A stretch of DNA of 64,000 nucleotides from NCBI GenBank assembly GCA_020249775.1, contig JADCFA010000003.1, forward strand, positions 62,001 to 126,000. Direction: 5' to 3'. The DNA comes from Roseomonas sp. Lineage in GTDB: Bacteria > Pseudomonadota > Alphaproteobacteria > Acetobacterales > Acetobacteraceae. Below are positions 9,012-17,772 of this stretch, piece by piece. The notes beneath the pieces were generated by a model that searched no databases, was not told the DNA's origin, and saw only the letters and a list, made by a program, of their open reading frames with translations. A program made the position numbers and the translations under genes. Numbering within the stretch: position 1 is the stretch's first letter; the number at the start of each line of letters is the position of its first letter.

Positions 9012-10760
9012 TCAACGCGGGCGTGGCCCGCTTCGCCGCGGCGCCGGGCCACGCTTGGCAGCGGCCGGAACCCCCGCCGCCGGCGCAGCCTTGCCCGATT
9101 GCGCGCGCAAATCCGCAATCGTCGCGCGATTGGTCACCTGTTCTGGGTTCATGCGAATTTCCACCAGCGCCGGCTTGCCGGAAGCCAGCGCCCGCTGCAC
9201 TGCGGGCACCAATTCCTCGGTCTTTTCCACAATCTCGCCATGGCCGCCAAAGGCTTCTATGAAGCGCGCGAAATCCGGATTGGTGAGCGCCGTGCCGGAC
9301 ACACGATGCGGATAGGTGCGTTCCTGATACATCCGGATAGTGCCATACATCTGATTGTTGAAAACCAGAATCACCGGATTGACCGAATGATGGAACGCGG
9401 TCGCGATTTCCTGCCCCGTCATCAGAAAACCACCATCGCCGACAAAGCCAATCACTGGCCGTTCCGGATGAACAATTTTGGCGCCGATCGCAGACGGCAC
9501 CGCATAACCCATGGCGCCATTGGTGGGGCCGAGGAAATCCTGCCCCGCGCCGACATGCATGAAGCGCGTCGGCCAGGTGGCGAAATTGCCGGCATCCGTT
9601 GTGTAGATGGTATTGGCCGGCAGCGCCTTTTCCAAATCCTGCAAGGCTTTCGCCAGATTGAGCGGCCCTTCATAATCGGGCGCCGCCGCCTGTTTCATGC
9701 GCGTGGCGCGCAAATCCCGCGTCCAGCCAGCCCAGGCGGGTTTTTTGATGGGTGCTGCCGCCTTGGCCGCTGCGGCAAAGGCATTGAGGTCCGCGGTAAT
9801 GCCAAGGGCTGGGCGATAGACACGCCCGATTTCAGATTGCTCGGGATAGACATGCACAATCGACGTCGCCCCCGCCATATCCAATAGCGTGTAGCCCTGA
9901 CTGAAAGTCTCACCCAGGCGCGATCCAATCGCGATGATCAAATCCGCATCCTTGGCATGCGCCACCAGGCCCGGATCGGCGCCAACACCAAGGTCACCGA
10001 CATAATTTTCCGAAGTGCCATCGAAAATCCCCTGACGGCGGAAGCCCACCGCCACCGGCAGATCATTCGCCAACAGGAAGTCGCGGATATCCGCCTTGCC
10101 CTGATCCGACCAGCGTGAGCCCCCCAGCACCGCGAGCGGGCGCTTGGCCTTGCCCAGCATCGCCATCATGCGCGAAATGGCATCAGGCGCCGGGTGCGGC
10201 GGCAGCACGATGGCGGGGCCGATATCCGGCACGCTTGCGATGCGCTTTTGCATTTCCTCACTGATCGCAATCACCACCGGGCCGGGGCGACCAGATACCG
10301 CGACATCAAAGGCATGCGCCATCAATTCGGGGATGCGCTTTTCATCATCAATCTGCGTCACCCATTTCGCGATGGGGCTGAACATGCGGCGATAATCAAC
10401 TTCCTGGAAGGTCTCGCGGTCCGTCTCCTCTACCGGGATTTGGCCGACCAGCAGCACAAGCGGCGTTGAATCCTGCTGCGCGACATGCACGCCGATCGCG
10501 GCATGGCAGGCTCCAGGGCCGCGCGTGACAATCGCCACCCCTGGCTTGCCGGTAAGCTTGCCATAGGCCTCCGCCATATGGATGGCGCCCGCTTCAAAGC
10601 GGCAGGTCACCAGCTGCAGCCGATTGCGCACGGAATAAAGGCCATCGAGCAGGTCAAGATAGCTCTCCCCCGGCACGCAAAAGGCGTGGGTGACGCCTTG
10701 TGCCACCAGCGCATCGGCCAAGAGCTTGCCGCCTGTTCGTCCTGTTTTTGCCTCGGCCAT
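9012..10760 (-). CDS. Thiamine pyrophosphate-dependent enzyme, acetolactate synthase-like
   Basis: A 582-residue TPP enzyme with the three domains of the acetolactate synthase/pyruvate oxidase superfamily. The N-terminal domain carries the catalytic Glu (CRFEAGAIHMAEAYGKLTG), the middle domain is Rossmann-like (SRWSDQGKADIRDFL), and the C-terminal domain has the TPP motif GDGGFLMTGQEI ending in VFNN. The C-terminus has a low-complexity Ala/Pro/Arg tail. No ilvN regulatory-subunit gene is adjacent, so it is probably one of the catabolic or orphan members (oxalyl-CoA decarboxylase, sulfoacetaldehyde acetyltransferase and others) and not biosynthetic IlvB. It is convergent with the unassigned gene before it. 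Confidence 0.9.
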   Translation of the reverse strand: MAEAKTGRTGGKLLADALVAQGVTHAFCVPGESYLDLLDGLYSVRNRLQLVTCRFEAGAIHMAEAYGKLTGKPGVAIVTRGPGACHAAIGVHVAQQDSTPLVLLVGQIPVEETDRETFQEVDYRRMFSPIAKWVTQIDDEKRIPELMAHAFDVAVSGRPGPVVIAISEEMQKRIASVPDIGPAIVLPPHPAPDAISRMMAMLGKAKRPLAVLGGSRWSDQGKADIRDFLLANDLPVAVGFRRQGIFDGTSENYVGDLGVGADPGLVAHAKDADLIIAIGSRLGETFSQGYTLLDMAGATSIVHVYPEQSEIGRVYRPALGITADLNAFAAAAKAAAPIKKPAWAGWTRDLRATRMKQAAAPDYEGPLNLAKALQDLEKALPANTIYTTDAGNFATWPTRFMHVGAGQDFLGPTNGAMGYAVPSAIGAKIVHPERPVIGFVGDGGFLMTGQEIATAFHHSVNPVILVFNNQMYGTIRMYQERTYPHRVSGTALTNPDFARFIEAFGGHGEIVEKTEELVPAVQRALASGKPALVEIRMNPEQVTNRATIADLRAQSGKAAPAAGVPAAAKRGPAPRRSGPRPR

Positions 10761-10845
10761 AACCGCTTCCCCAATTCAATCCAGATGGATGGAAGCTAGC
10801 GCAGAACAGCCGGGTGTGAAATCACCCCGAGGAGAGGCGGCGGCG

Positions 10846-13800
10846 TTATTCCGCCGCCTGATGCCCATGACCCGTGACGGGTTTTGATTGCAGATCGGCC
10901 AGCTTCGCGGCAATGGCACCAATCGGCTTGGTATAGGGTGCGAGCAGCAAATAAAGCGCCGGCACGGCATAAAGCGTCACAATGGTGGAAAGCGAAATGC
11001 CGCCCACAATCACCACACCCAAAGCTTGCCGGCTTTCCGCCCCCGCCCCGGTTGCCATGGCGAGCGGCACCGCACCCAACACCGTTGCGATGGAGGTCAT
11101 CAGGATCGGGCGCAGCCTGACGACAGAGGCTTCCAGCACCGCATCACGGATACTCATGCCGCGATCACGCAGCTGATTGGCGAATTCCACCACCAAAATG
11201 CCGTTCTTCGCCATCAGGCCAATCAGCAAGACCATGCCGATCTGGCTGAACACGTTCAGCGTCTGCCCCGTCACCCATAGCGCCAATAGCCCACCAGTGA
11301 CGGCGAGCGGCGTGGAGAGCAGAATGACAAAGGGGTGGATGAAGCTTTCGAACTGCGCTGCCAGCACCAGGAACACCACCAGCAGCGCCAGCGCGAAGGT
11401 CACGTAAAGCGCACCAGAGCTTTCGCGGAATTCCAGGCTTTGCCCCAGATAGGAAATGCGCGCTTCCTGCGGCAGCACTTCCTTGGCGGTGCGATCGAGG
11501 AAATCCAAGGCCTCACCAAGTGAATAGCCAGGTGCGAGAGAGGCCGTGATGGTAATGGCGCGCACACGATCCTGGCGCGAGAGCGTCTGCGCGCGGGCGC
11601 GTTCGGAAAGCGTCACTACATTGGAAAGCGGCACCAGCCCGCCGCTTCCGGTGCGCACAAAGACATTTTGCAAATCGTAAGGCGAAAGCCGCGCGGAGTC
11701 CGGCGCCTGCAACAGTACCTTATATTCCTGCCCGCCCACGACATAGGTGGTGACTTCGCGCGATCCCATCAGCGTTTCAATGGTGCGCCCAACGGCGGCA
11801 ATGGAAATGCCAAGATCAGCCGCCTTGCGCCGATCAATATCCACGCGCACTTCCGGCTTGGTTTCCTTGAAATTGTGGTCAAGGTTCAGCAAACGCGGAT
11901 TGGTCCGCGCCTTTTCAATGAAGGCATCACGCCAGGCAATCAGCGTATCATAATCCGGCCCGCCGATCACGAATTGAACCGGCGGTTGGAAGCCGCGTTG
12001 GCCGAGCGAGGGCGGGTTCAGCGCAAAGCCACGAATGCCAGGAATACTGGTGACCAGCGGGAAAATCTCGGCAGCGATGGCCTGTTGCTTACGCTCACGC
12101 TCACTCCAGGGGGCCAAGCGCACAAAGACATTGGCAATATTACCAACGGCAGGGCGCTGGAAACCGCCAACCGTCGCAAAGACTGCGTAAGCCTCGCCAT
12201 TGTCCAGATAGCGTTGCAGCAGGTTTTCCAGGCGGATCACATGTTCAATGGTATAGGGGAAAGAAGCGCCCTCCGGTCCCGTGGTCGGGATAATGACCAC
12301 GCCGCGATCTTCGGTGGGGGCGAATTCCTTGGGCAAGGCATTGAACAGAACCACGGCAAAAAGCGACATGGCCGCCGATGCACCCATCACCAGCAGCGGC
12401 GCACGCAGCGCCTTATCCAGGGACCAGCGCAGGGCCTCGTTCATCGCAACGAAGAAGGGCTCCGTCATGCGCACCAAAAGCCCTTCGCCTTCATGCGCAC
12501 GCAGCAGCTTGGAACACATCATGGGCGTGAGTGTCAGCGCAATCAGTCCCGAAAATAAAACCGATGCCGCAAGCGCAATGCCAAACTCGGTAAACAGCCT
12601 GCCCGTATTCCCCCCCATGAAAGATAGCGGCAGGAACACCGAAACCAGCACCAGGGTTGTCGCAATCACGGCAAAGGCAATTTCGCGTGAGCCGAGCAAG
12701 GAAGCAAGCAAGGGGTCTTCACCAAGCTCGATCCGCCGATGGATGTTTTCCAACACCACAATGGCATCATCCACGACAAGGCCAATGGCCAGCACCAGCC
12801 CCAGCAGGGTCAGCACATTCACCGAAAATCCGAATACTGCCATGGGCAGAAAGGACGCCACGATGGAAACGGGAATGGCGACAGCCGGGATGATGGTGGC
12901 GCGCACCGAACGCAGAAACAGAAAGATCACGCCCACCACCAGCGCCAATGCGATCATCAGCGCATGCTCCACCTCATAGATGGATTGGGCGATGAACAGG
13001 CTTTCATCATAGCCTATGGTGGCATCCACGCCGGGCGGCAATGTTGGCTTGATGCGTTCCAATTCAGCCTTCACGCCATCGGCAACGGCCAGCGTATTGG
13101 CAGTGGATTGGCGCAGAATGCCAAGGCCGATGGAAGGCCGACCATTGATACGATAGCCGCCGCGCGTATCCTCGGCGCCTACCTCCACCCGCGCCACTTC
13201 ACCCAGCAATACCTGAGCACCCCCAGTGCCGCGGGCCACAACTACCTGCCGAAACTGATCAGGTGTGCTCATCCGTGAATCGGTTCGCACCGTCAATTCG
13301 CGCGCGGTGCTTTCCAGCCGCCCACCGGGCAATTCCACATTCTCGCGCCGGATCGCGTCTTCCACATCCTGCACGGTCAGACCACGCGCGGCGAGTGCCT
13401 GCCGATCCAGCCAAATGCGCATGGAAAAGCGCCGTTCGCCCAGTACCAACACCTGCGCGACACCTTCCACAATTGCCAACCGGTCAACAATGCGCCGGCG
13501 CGCGATATCAGTGAGGTCCAGCGGTGACAGGGTTTCGGAATTGAGCGCAATCCACAAAATCGGACGGCTATCGCCATCCACCTTTTGCACAATCGGCGTA
13601 TCGGCCTGTTCAGGCAGGCGCGCCAGCGCACGCGCCACACGGTCGCGCACATCATTGGCGGCGCTATCCACATCGCGCGTCAGGCGGAATTCAAGCGTGA
13701 TCTGGCTGCGTTCATCGCGCGATTGGGATTGGATGGATTTGATTCCCTCAATCCCCGCCACAGCCCCTTCCAGGATTTCCGTAATCTGATTATCCACAAC

Positions 13801-13971
13801 GGGTGCCGAGGCACCGCGATAGGTCGTGACAATCTGAATGATTGGCGGGTCAATCTTCGGGTATTCCCGGATTGGCATTTTATATAGGGAAGCAACGCCA
13901 AGCACGATCAGCATCAGGCTAATGACGGTGGCGAAAACCGGCCGCTTGATCGAGATATCGGAAAGGACCAT
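10846..13971 (-). CDS. RND multidrug efflux permease (HAE1 family)
   Basis: A 1041-residue inner-membrane proton antiporter, the usual length for AcrB/MexB relatives. It begins SDISIKRPVFATVISLMLIV (TM1) and has the REYPKIDPP segment, the TM4 proton-relay region GLVVDDAIVVLENIHRRIE with its paired Asp, and a repeat of the same organisation in the second half (LLIGLMAKNGILVVEFANQL). It works with the adaptor encoded 14 nt upstream on the same strand. No outer-membrane channel gene is present, so the pump would use a TolC-type protein encoded elsewhere. The substrate cannot be told from the sequence. Confidence 0.96.
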   Translation of the reverse strand: MVLSDISIKRPVFATVISLMLIVLGVASLYKMPIREYPKIDPPIIQIVTTYRGASAPVVDNQITEILEGAVAGIEGIKSIQSQSRDERSQITLEFRLTRDVDSAANDVRDRVARALARLPEQADTPIVQKVDGDSRPILWIALNSETLSPLDLTDIARRRIVDRLAIVEGVAQVLVLGERRFSMRIWLDRQALAARGLTVQDVEDAIRRENVELPGGRLESTARELTVRTDSRMSTPDQFRQVVVARGTGGAQVLLGEVARVEVGAEDTRGGYRINGRPSIGLGILRQSTANTLAVADGVKAELERIKPTLPPGVDATIGYDESLFIAQSIYEVEHALMIALALVVGVIFLFLRSVRATIIPAVAIPVSIVASFLPMAVFGFSVNVLTLLGLVLAIGLVVDDAIVVLENIHRRIELGEDPLLASLLGSREIAFAVIATTLVLVSVFLPLSFMGGNTGRLFTEFGIALAASVLFSGLIALTLTPMMCSKLLRAHEGEGLLVRMTEPFFVAMNEALRWSLDKALRAPLLVMGASAAMSLFAVVLFNALPKEFAPTEDRGVVIIPTTGPEGASFPYTIEHVIRLENLLQRYLDNGEAYAVFATVGGFQRPAVGNIANVFVRLAPWSERERKQQAIAAEIFPLVTSIPGIRGFALNPPSLGQRGFQPPVQFVIGGPDYDTLIAWRDAFIEKARTNPRLLNLDHNFKETKPEVRVDIDRRKAADLGISIAAVGRTIETLMGSREVTTYVVGGQEYKVLLQAPDSARLSPYDLQNVFVRTGSGGLVPLSNVVTLSERARAQTLSRQDRVRAITITASLAPGYSLGEALDFLDRTAKEVLPQEARISYLGQSLEFRESSGALYVTFALALLVVFLVLAAQFESFIHPFVILLSTPLAVTGGLLALWVTGQTLNVFSQIGMVLLIGLMAKNGILVVEFANQLRDRGMSIRDAVLEASVVRLRPILMTSIATVLGAVPLAMATGAGAESRQALGVVIVGGISLSTIVTLYAVPALYLLLAPYTKPIGAIAAKLADLQSKPVTGHGHQAAE

Positions 13972-13985
13972 GGGTTCAGCCCTGC

Positions 13986-15101
13986 TCAGCTTGTCGGACG
14001 CGTGATGGTTTCAATGATGCGCACCGGCGCATCCGGGCGCAAGCGCTGGATGCCGCGCACCACAACTGCTTCACCTGCCGCAACCCCTTCGCGGATTTCA
14101 ACCTCACTCGGCAGGCGCAGCCCCAGCTTCACTTCCTGGCGCTTCGCGCGCCCATCGCGGATCACATAAACAAAGGCGCGATCCCCCACCGGGTCAATCG
14201 CTTCTTCCGGGATCAGCAACGCACTCGGCCGTTCTTCCAGCACCATTTCCACATTCAGGAATAGGCCAGGTCGCAGCGCTTCATCGGTATTGTCGAATTC
14301 GCTGATGACGCGCACGCTGCGGGTCGCGGGATCAATGCGCGTATCAATGATCGCGACCTGTCCATTGAAGCGGCGCTCACCATAGGCAGTGCTGCGTGCG
14401 GTGACCTGCCGGCCAATTTGCACACGCGCCAGATAGACTTCTGGGACGGAAAACTCCACCCGAACGCGGGAGAAATCATCCAGCGTCGTGATGGCCGTGC
14501 CGGGCTGGATCAACGCGCCAAGGCTCACCTGCCGCAAGCCCACACGGCCGCTGAAGGGGGCGGTCACGCGCAATTCTTCAAGCTTGGCCTCGCCCTGGCG
14601 CACGCGGCCTTCCGCCTGCCGGGCCAGGGCTTCCAGCGTATCCAACCGCTGCGCCGCGATGGTTTGGCCCGGCTGCAAACCGCGGGCGCGCACCAATTGA
14701 TTGCGCGCGTCATCCAAAAGCGCGCGCGCCTGATCAAGCTCCGCTGAGACCGCGCCGGAATCAAGTTCCACGAGCGTTTCGCCGGCCTGGACCTTCTGGC
14801 CCTCGGTAAAGCGGATATGCGTGACAATGCCAACAATCTTGCCGGTGATGGTGACCGCTTCGCGCGCGCGCACGGTGCCAACACTTTCCACCTTGTCCAC
14901 CACCAGGCCGGTGCGCACCGGCTGCACCACCACGCCGATGGGTCCCGATGGCCCGCCACGCGCGGGCGCCTGGCTGGCAGGTGATTGCAGCCCAACCAAT
15001 TCCAATGGCTTGGGCAGGCCGTATTCCTCGCCCTTGAAATACCAAGCCGCGCCGACACCGGCGATCACGGCCAGAAGACCTAGCTGCGTAATGGTGCGCA
15101 T
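13986..15101 (-). CDS. RND efflux periplasmic adaptor (membrane fusion protein)
   Basis: A 371-residue membrane-fusion protein. An uncleaved N-terminal anchor (LGLLAVIAGVGAAWYFKG) is followed by the lipoyl half-motifs (VTITGKIVGIVTHIRFTEGQ and VTAPFSGRVGLRQVSLGALI) around a helical hairpin, then the beta-barrel and membrane-proximal domains (RVEFSVPEVYLARV, AFVYVIRDGRAKRQEVKLG). It links the RND permease to an outer-membrane channel across the periplasm. It is first in a two-gene operon with the permease. The start is the only good Met before the anchor, although its ribosome binding site is weak. Confidence 0.94.
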   Translation of the reverse strand: MRTITQLGLLAVIAGVGAAWYFKGEEYGLPKPLELVGLQSPASQAPARGGPSGPIGVVVQPVRTGLVVDKVESVGTVRAREAVTITGKIVGIVTHIRFTEGQKVQAGETLVELDSGAVSAELDQARALLDDARNQLVRARGLQPGQTIAAQRLDTLEALARQAEGRVRQGEAKLEELRVTAPFSGRVGLRQVSLGALIQPGTAITTLDDFSRVRVEFSVPEVYLARVQIGRQVTARSTAYGERRFNGQVAIIDTRIDPATRSVRVISEFDNTDEALRPGLFLNVEMVLEERPSALLIPEEAIDPVGDRAFVYVIRDGRAKRQEVKLGLRLPSEVEIREGVAAGEAVVVRGIQRLRPDAPVRIIETITRPTS

Positions 15102-15213
15102 ATCATTTCAACCCAAACCGCCCCCGCAGGACCGGCACCAAGGCAGAGCGCGACCGCAAAAGCGGCCGCGAACCGCGGGAAAGAACCTGGCGAGAGCGCC
15201 AAGCCCCGAAAAG

Positions 15214-15246
15214 CTTCTGCCGCGCCCCGAGGGCCGCGGCAAGTTT
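15214..15246 (-). terminator. GC-rich hairpin downstream of the peptide ABC operon
   Basis: GCCGCG (15219-15224) pairs with CGCGGC (15235-15240) around a short C/G-rich core, and CTT/AAG may extend the stem. On the minus strand it lies just past the stop of the oppD-like gene and is followed by AGAAGCTTTTC, a weak T-tract. On the plus strand it is followed by a pyrimidine-rich stretch ending in TTTCTTT. It may end transcription of the ABC operon before the efflux operon. Confidence 0.4.
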
Positions 15247-15254
15247 CACTTTCT

Positions 15255-16265
15255 TTAGATATGGGGTTGCCCCTCATTCGGCGCCACCCGGATGCAGCGC
15301 GCTTGCCGCCCCGCGACGATTTGGCGAAGCGCCGGCACCCCGGCATGGCAGGCATCTGTCACCTCGGCACAGCGCGGCGCGAAGGCGCAGCCTTCCGGCA
15401 CCTTGTCCAGCATGGGCGGCGCACCCGGGATGGTCGTCAGGCGCTTGCCGCGCATGCCGGCATGGACCGTCGCCCCCAAAAGCCCCTTGGCATAGGGGTG
15501 GAGGGGCCCGGCCATCAGCGCGCCAACCGGGCCTTCTTCCACCACCTTGCCGGCATACATCACCGCCACGCGATCTGCGATTTCGCCAGCAACGCCAAGA
15601 TCATGGGTCACGAACACCACCCCCATGCCAAGCTGTTCCTGCAAGGAGCGCAGCAGCAGCAGCACCTGAATTTGCACCGTGGCATCCAGCGCCGTGGTCG
15701 GTTCATCCGCCAGCAGCAGCTTAGGCCGACAAGCGAGCGCCACCGCAATCATGGCGCGCTGCCTCAAGCCCCCGGATAATTCATGGGGGTAAGCGGAAAG
15801 CCGCCGCTTGGCCGAGGGGATTTGCACCAATTCCAGCAATTCCAGGGCCCTGGCATCGGCGGCGCTGCGGCTGGCACCCTCATGCCGCTGCACAGTTTCC
15901 GCAATCTGCCGGCCGATGGTGAAAACCGGGTCGAGCGCCGTCATGGGTTCCTGGAAGATCATCGCCACATCGCCGCCGCGGAAATCGGCAAGCTGACGCT
16001 CGCTCATGGCCTGCACATCACGCCCGGCCACCTGGATTTCGCCCGTGACCTTCGCGGTTTTCGGCAAAAGCTTCATGAGCGCGCGCAATGTCACGGATTT
16101 GCCGGAACCTGATTCGCCCAGGATGCAAAGCACCTCCCCCGCCGCAAGGTCCAGATCAACGCCATTCACCGCATGCACGGTGCGATCGCGGCTTTCGAAC
16201 TTCACATGCAAATCGCGCAGCCGGATCAGCGGCGCCTCAGGGGTGGGTTTCAGTGCCGCGCTCAT
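15255..16265 (-). CDS. Peptide/nickel-type ABC transporter ATP-binding protein (OppD/DppD)
   Basis: A 336-residue ATPase of the dipeptide/oligopeptide importer family. It has Walker A GESGSGKSV, the signature LSGGLRQRAMIAVALA, Walker B KLLLADEPTTALD and the OppD-type C-terminal extension with cysteines (GCAFAPRCAEVTDAC), which in this family can hold an iron-sulfur cluster. Its ATG overlaps the stop of the OppF-like gene (ATGA), so the two ATPases are co-translated. No permease or substrate-binding protein gene is in this window next to them, so the transported solute is unknown. Confidence 0.93.
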   Translation of the reverse strand: MSAALKPTPEAPLIRLRDLHVKFESRDRTVHAVNGVDLDLAAGEVLCILGESGSGKSVTLRALMKLLPKTAKVTGEIQVAGRDVQAMSERQLADFRGGDVAMIFQEPMTALDPVFTIGRQIAETVQRHEGASRSAADARALELLELVQIPSAKRRLSAYPHELSGGLRQRAMIAVALACRPKLLLADEPTTALDATVQIQVLLLLRSLQEQLGMGVVFVTHDLGVAGEIADRVAVMYAGKVVEEGPVGALMAGPLHPYAKGLLGATVHAGMRGKRLTTIPGAPPMLDKVPEGCAFAPRCAEVTDACHAGVPALRQIVAGRQARCIRVAPNEGQPHI

Positions 16266-17314
16266 GCCGCGATCCCCCCGGCCTTGCTGTGGCCGCTGCC
16301 GGGCAGTGCCATATGGCAGGCGGCGGTGTGGCCGGGACTAAGCGTCGCGGCGATGGGTGGGATGTCGGCGCAAACCGCCTCGGCAAAGGGGCAGCGGGTG
16401 CGGAAACGGCAGCCGGAAGGCGGGTTCACCGGATTGGGCGGATCGCCCGTCAGCGGCGGTTCGGTGCGGCGCTGCGCCGGGTCCATGGAAGGGCGCGATG
16501 CCAGCAATGCGCGGGTATAGGGATGCGCCGGGCGGCTATAGATCTCATCCACCGGGCCTTCTTCTGCCACCTGGCCCAGATACATCACCAGCACGCGGTC
16601 GCTGATATATTGCACCACATTCAGATCATGGCTGATGAAGACATAAGTCAGGCCAAAGCTTTCCTTGAGGTCCACGAGCAGGTTCAGCACCTGCGCCTCC
16701 ACGCTTTTATCAAGCGCCGAGACCGGCTCATCCAGAATGACCAAACGCGGGCGAAGCGCCAGCGCGCGGGCGATATTCACCCGCTGGCGCTGGCCACCGG
16801 ATAATTCATGCGGGTAGCGCCGGGCGAATTGCGCTGGCGCCAGACCCACGGCGGCCAGCAATTCCCGCGCCCTTTCCCGCGCTTCGCCCGCCGGCACACC
16901 ATGGACTTGCGGCGCGAAGGCGATGCTGTCTTCAATCGGCAGGCGCGGGTTCAGGGAAGCGTAGGAATCCTGAAACACCATCTGCACCTGGCGGCGATAT
17001 TCCTTCAGCGATATGCCGCCGCCCAGATCATCCCGGCCGACCGGTTCGCCATCAAAAATCATCTCCCCCGCGCCGGGATCAAGCAGGCGCATCAGCAGGC
17101 GGGCCGTGGTGGATTTGCCGCAGCCGCTTTCGCCCACAATGCCCAAGGTTTCACCCTTGCGCACGGTCAGGGACACCCCATCCACCGCGCGAACCTCCCC
17201 CATCTGGCGACCGAATAGGCCGCCCCGGATGGGGAAATGCTTCACGAGGCCGCGGGTTTCGAGCAGGGGCTGGGCGGCGCCGCCGCGATCTGGGGCAGGA
17301 GGGGGCAAGACCAT
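16262..17314 (-). CDS. Peptide/nickel-type ABC transporter ATP-binding protein (OppF/DppF)
   Basis: A 350-residue partner ATPase with Walker A GESGCGKST, signature LSGGQRQRVNIARALA, Walker B RLVILDEPVSALD, switch His in VFISHDLNV, and the OppF C-terminal tail (NPVNPPSGCRFRTRCPFAE). It is the first gene of a two-gene operon with the OppD-like ATPase. The membrane subunits are missing from this locus, which is unusual because opp/dpp genes are normally kept together; they may be encoded elsewhere on the chromosome. The product starts with a short Pro-rich stretch before the ABC domain. Confidence 0.92.
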   Translation of the reverse strand: MVLPPPAPDRGGAAQPLLETRGLVKHFPIRGGLFGRQMGEVRAVDGVSLTVRKGETLGIVGESGCGKSTTARLLMRLLDPGAGEMIFDGEPVGRDDLGGGISLKEYRRQVQMVFQDSYASLNPRLPIEDSIAFAPQVHGVPAGEARERARELLAAVGLAPAQFARRYPHELSGGQRQRVNIARALALRPRLVILDEPVSALDKSVEAQVLNLLVDLKESFGLTYVFISHDLNVVQYISDRVLVMYLGQVAEEGPVDEIYSRPAHPYTRALLASRPSMDPAQRRTEPPLTGDPPNPVNPPSGCRFRTRCPFAEAVCADIPPIAATLSPGHTAACHMALPGSGHSKAGGIAA

Positions 17315-17365
17315 AATCCTCGGTTAAGCAAACCCTATGCCGCCTGGAGAGGCCACCCGACCGGC

Positions 17366-17389
17366 TTTTGGGCGATTTTTCGCCTAAAA
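17366..17389. promoter_or_regulatory. Inverted repeat between the ABC operon and the AsnC-domain gene
   Basis: TTTTGGGCGA (17366-17375) can pair with TCGCCTAAAA (17380-17389) around a TTTT loop, giving a 10-bp stem with one G-T wobble. It lies in the 180-bp divergent gap between the OppF-like gene and the small AsnC-type gene. It could be an operator shared by both promoters or a hairpin in a leader; the sequence does not decide between them. Confidence 0.4.
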
Positions 17390-17493
17390 CTTAGTCATAA
17401 TGCTAGGCGCTTTGCAAATTAACCTGCCTGACGCGGTGCCGTGTTTCCCGGCGGCTGGGTTCCGCGTTACCATGCTCGAGGAGGGTCAATGCC

Positions 17494-17748
17494 ATGCGCG
17501 CCGTATTCATCATGATCAAATGCGAAATGGGCCAAGCCTATCACGTGGCACGCGAGATGGCCGATGGCATTCCGGAACTTTCGGAAATGCACTCCATTTC
17601 CGGCCAATATGACCTGCTCGGGAAATTCTATCTGGAAGCAGATCGCGATATCGGGCTTTTCGTGGTGGAAACCATCCAGACCGTGCCCGGCGTGAAGGAC
17701 ACCTATACGCTGCAAACCTTCAATGCCTTTTCCGGGCGCGGGGGGTAA
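17494..17748 (+). CDS. Stand-alone Lrp/AsnC ligand-binding domain protein
   Basis: An 84-residue protein equal to the C-terminal RAM domain of Lrp/AsnC regulators, without the DNA-binding half. The fold pattern is clear: strand RAVFIMIKC, helix, strand SGQYDLLGKFYLE, helix, then VPGVKDTYTLQTFNAF. Such stand-alone domains form octamers that bind amino acids, and they may modify other Lrp-type regulators or act as small-molecule sensors. A strong ribosome binding site (GAGGAGGG) precedes the ATG. It is convergent with the PEP-mutase-family gene. Confidence 0.88.
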   Translation: MRAVFIMIKCEMGQAYHVAREMADGIPELSEMHSISGQYDLLGKFYLEADRDIGLFVVETIQTVPGVKDTYTLQTFNAFSGRGG

Positions 17749-17772
17749 GCCACCACCGCGCCCGTGATGGCC

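Noticed and set aside
9012-10760. Biosynthetic acetolactate synthase IlvB
   Set aside because: No ilvN or ilvC gene is adjacent and the tail is atypical; left as a general TPP enzyme.
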